NCBI RefSeq assembly: GCF_009078285.1
Contig: NZ_RQSP01000023.1
Coordinates: 1-42,920 of the forward strand
DNA: 42,920 bases
Source of the DNA: Bifidobacterium jacchi
Lineage (GTDB): Bacteria > Actinomycetota > Actinomycetes > Actinomycetales > Bifidobacteriaceae
Direction of reading: 5' to 3'
A program made the translations under genes and the position numbers. The notes under the pieces were generated by a model. It was not told the DNA's origin. It made no database searches and was given only the letters and a program-made list of their open reading frames with translations. Of the stretch, positions 41,410 through 42,920 are shown piece by piece (the stretch's first letter is position 1; each line of letters starts with the position of its first letter).

Positions 41410-41648
41410 CCATGATGTTCCCTTCCTATAGGGGGTGAGGACGGTGCCGCTCCACATAGCGCGGCCCCGTGACGCATCAGACTTCGGGATGCGTCCGCAA
41501 CCAGTGTCACACCGTTGCGCGCGGACCGCGGGCCGCACGGTCTCACTTTTTTGGCGCACCCCGAACACCACCCCCGTACGCCGTCCCGTACACCACGCCG
41601 AGGCCCGCGAGACCAGCGGAAGCATGCGACAATGGGACCAACAAGAAA

Positions 41649-41666
41649 CCCCGCATGGCCATGCGG
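41649..41666. promoter_or_regulatory. Perfect 18-bp palindrome upstream of the 41720 gene
   Basis: CCCGCATGGCCATGCGGG lies 53 bases before the start codon and after a weak -10-like GACAAT (about 41627-41632). It could be an operator in the leader. The rest of the gene-free stretch 41410-41719 shows nothing I can support. Confidence 0.4.
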
Positions 41667-41719
41667 GCAAGAACGTCGGAGCGCACGGACGCGCACGGAA
41701 CAATGAAGGAGCACCCCAG

Positions 41720-42736
41720 ATGAACACCAGCAATAATCCGGTTCCCTTGCCGGACGGCACCCCGCTCGACCCCGACCACGATCCCGCAACGCCCGTCACG
41801 GCCGCACGGCGGCGGCCGCGCTGGATCGTGCCATTGGCCGCTGGGCTCGCGCTCCTGCTCACGGCGGGTGGCGGCGGGTACGCGTGGTGGCGGCACGACA
41901 CCCGTGTCCGGCAGCTCGCCCAGGCGCAGACCGGCTGCGAGCAGCAATACGACAAGGCAAACAGCGCCAAGGCCGCGTACGAGCGGCTGGTCTCATCCAC
42001 CGACATCCAACAGGCTCTCGCCGTCACCGGCAAACAGGTCGAGGACGCCACCGTCCTCGCCGCGTTGAAGACCAGCACCAGCACCGGCCTCGACCGGCCC
42101 GTCCCATGCAAGCAGGACGCGACCGCCGACGAACTGTCTGACACCGCGGCGGCGAACCGGAGGATCGCCGCCGCCTACGAGAACGCGGCCAGGGACGTGC
42201 GCGACCAGGCGGACGCGATCATCCAGGCGCGGGACGCGAAGACCCTCAAGGACGCGCAGACCCGACGAGACGAGAAGACCAAGACGGCGCAGAGGCTCCT
42301 CGACTCGTCCAAGGGCAAGGTAGCCGACGACAAGACGAGAACCGAACTCGCCAAGGCCATCCAAACCGCGCGGGACGCCGACACCGCCAGCAAGATCGAC
42401 AAGACCCTCACCAGCCTCGACCAGGCCAGCAACAAGGTCAACAAATCCATCAACGAGAAAACCACGGCAGACAGGAAGAAAGCCGAACAGGAAGCCGCCG
42501 CCAAAGCCGCAGCAGCACAAGCACAAGCCCAAGCACAGGCACAGGCACAGCAGTCGTACACACCCACCTACACACCCACCTACACACCCACATACACGCC
42601 GCAGCAGACCACACCCCAACAAACCACGCCGCAGACCGGAGGCACCGTAGGAGTCTGGGGCGGCTCAAACTGCGAACGATGGGGAACCTGCACGAAGCCC
42701 GGAGACGAAGTGGAAATCTCCGACGCCATCGGCTGA
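41720..42736 (+). CDS. Single-pass membrane protein with coiled module and Tyr-Thr-Pro repeats
   Basis: 338 aa. A 30-residue cytoplasmic N-terminus is followed by one membrane segment (about residues 33-54, VPLAAGLALLLTAGGGGYAWW), a long helical extracytoplasmic module (55-270), an Ala/Gln run, then YTPTYTPTYTPTYTP and Gln/Thr/Pro-rich sequence, and a short end GVWGGSNCERWGTCTKPGDE with two Cys. Its stretch DSSKGKVADDKTRTELAKAI (42302-42361) is closely related to DSSNGKVADEDTRTALQEAI in the zinc-ribbon protein at 28973-30814, so the two are paralogues in that part. GAAGGAG precedes ATG 41720. Role unknown, perhaps wall-associated. Confidence 0.82.
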   Translation: MNTSNNPVPLPDGTPLDPDHDPATPVTAARRRPRWIVPLAAGLALLLTAGGGGYAWWRHDTRVRQLAQAQTGCEQQYDKANSAKAAYERLVSSTDIQQALAVTGKQVEDATVLAALKTSTSTGLDRPVPCKQDATADELSDTAAANRRIAAAYENAARDVRDQADAIIQARDAKTLKDAQTRRDEKTKTAQRLLDSSKGKVADDKTRTELAKAIQTARDADTASKIDKTLTSLDQASNKVNKSINEKTTADRKKAEQEAAAKAAAAQAQAQAQAQAQQSYTPTYTPTYTPTYTPQQTTPQQTTPQTGGTVGVWGGSNCERWGTCTKPGDEVEISDAIG

Positions 42737-42752
42737 TGTCAACACACTGTTT

Positions 42753-42822
42753 AACTAGTTAACTATCTATATCAACAATACCTAACATACCAGTATTTAC
42801 CAATATAGATAGTTAACCAGTT
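42753..42822. repeat. AT-rich 20-bp inverted repeat
   Basis: AACTAGTTAACTATCTATAT (42753-42772) is inverted at 42803-42822 with one mismatch; 30 bases lie between. The whole stretch 42737-42835 is far richer in A and T than the rest of the window. It may be an operator pair, an attachment region or a mobile-element end. Confidence 0.75.
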
Positions 42823-42882
42823 ATAGACTCGCTGACCGATTGAGATCGATCGGATTCCAGAGGGGACCGGAGGGGGAATAAC

Positions 42883-42920
42883 ATGGCGACACTACACGAT
42901 CACAATGAGGGCAAGCTGGC
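42883..42920 (+). CDS. Start of a gene cut by the window end
   Basis: ATG 42883 is preceded by GGACCGGAGGGGG, a strong ribosome site, and opens MATLHDHNEGKL before the window stops. Too short to identify. It follows the AT-rich inverted repeat, which may control it. Confidence 0.6.
   Translation, partial: MATLHDHNEGKL

Noticed and set aside
41435-41719. N-terminal extension of the membrane protein at 41720
   Set aside because: The extra 95 residues have no domain, and the strong GAAGGAG site stands directly before ATG 41720.

Overview
The window reads as chromosome of a high-GC Gram-positive actinobacterium, most likely a Bifidobacterium or close relative. Three things point there. First, the gene order lexA / LysM membrane protein / nrdR, with lexA divergent, is an actinobacterial arrangement. 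Second, several proteins match families largely confined to Actinobacteria (DUF4191, DUF3043, DUF3107). Third, GC is high throughout, and several genes begin exactly six bases after a TANNNT -10 box, as expected of leaderless transcripts. The genus is an inference. No 16S gene or other decisive marker is present.

Layout. 1-564 is gene-free and carries two kinds of inverted-repeat array. 565-3939 holds a CDF metal exporter, lexA, an SOS-type LysM membrane protein and nrdR. 4166-10949 holds type I glutamine synthetase, DUF4191 and DUF3043 membrane proteins, a dihydrolipoamide dehydrogenase-like flavoenzyme and an M20 dipeptidase. 11064-14698 is a thiamin uptake locus: TPP riboswitch, YkoE substrate component, and one polypeptide joining two ECF ATPases to the ECF transmembrane component. 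14814-18352 (minus strand) is an ABC export pair plus a Bcp peroxiredoxin. 18414-18680 looks like the leftover C-terminus of a sortase-anchored surface protein. It is followed by an acidic protein of unknown function, a DnaQ-type exonuclease, a Tet-type ribosomal-protection GTPase, an aldo/keto reductase and a DUF2142 membrane protein.

26279-28953 carries two PLP enzymes of methionine synthesis (cystathionine gamma-synthase and O-acetylhomoserine sulfhydrylase types). 28973-38398 holds a zinc-ribbon membrane protein, an SPFH protein, a D-2-hydroxyacid dehydrogenase, acylphosphatase, a patatin-like protein, murI, dapF, a VKOR-family protein, a PHP phosphoesterase and DUF3107. 38510-40042 is a phosphotransferase-fold protein whose catalytic motifs are degenerate. 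40043-42920 is an accessory-looking segment: two repeat arrays, tRNA-Asn(GTT), a small membrane protein, a paralogue of the zinc-ribbon protein's membrane/coiled module, an AT-rich inverted repeat and the first codons of a gene cut by the window end.

The most unusual structure is a set of intergenic repeat arrays. One is a strict 61-bp period of alternating-orientation 19-mers (40218-40391). The other is a 20-bp motif array present at both ends of the window, 40 kb apart (271-434 and 40432-40733). Inside these arrays the non-repeated gaps recur at 9 and 14 bases even though the repeat sequences are unrelated. I know of no described element that matches, and I see no cas genes nearby.
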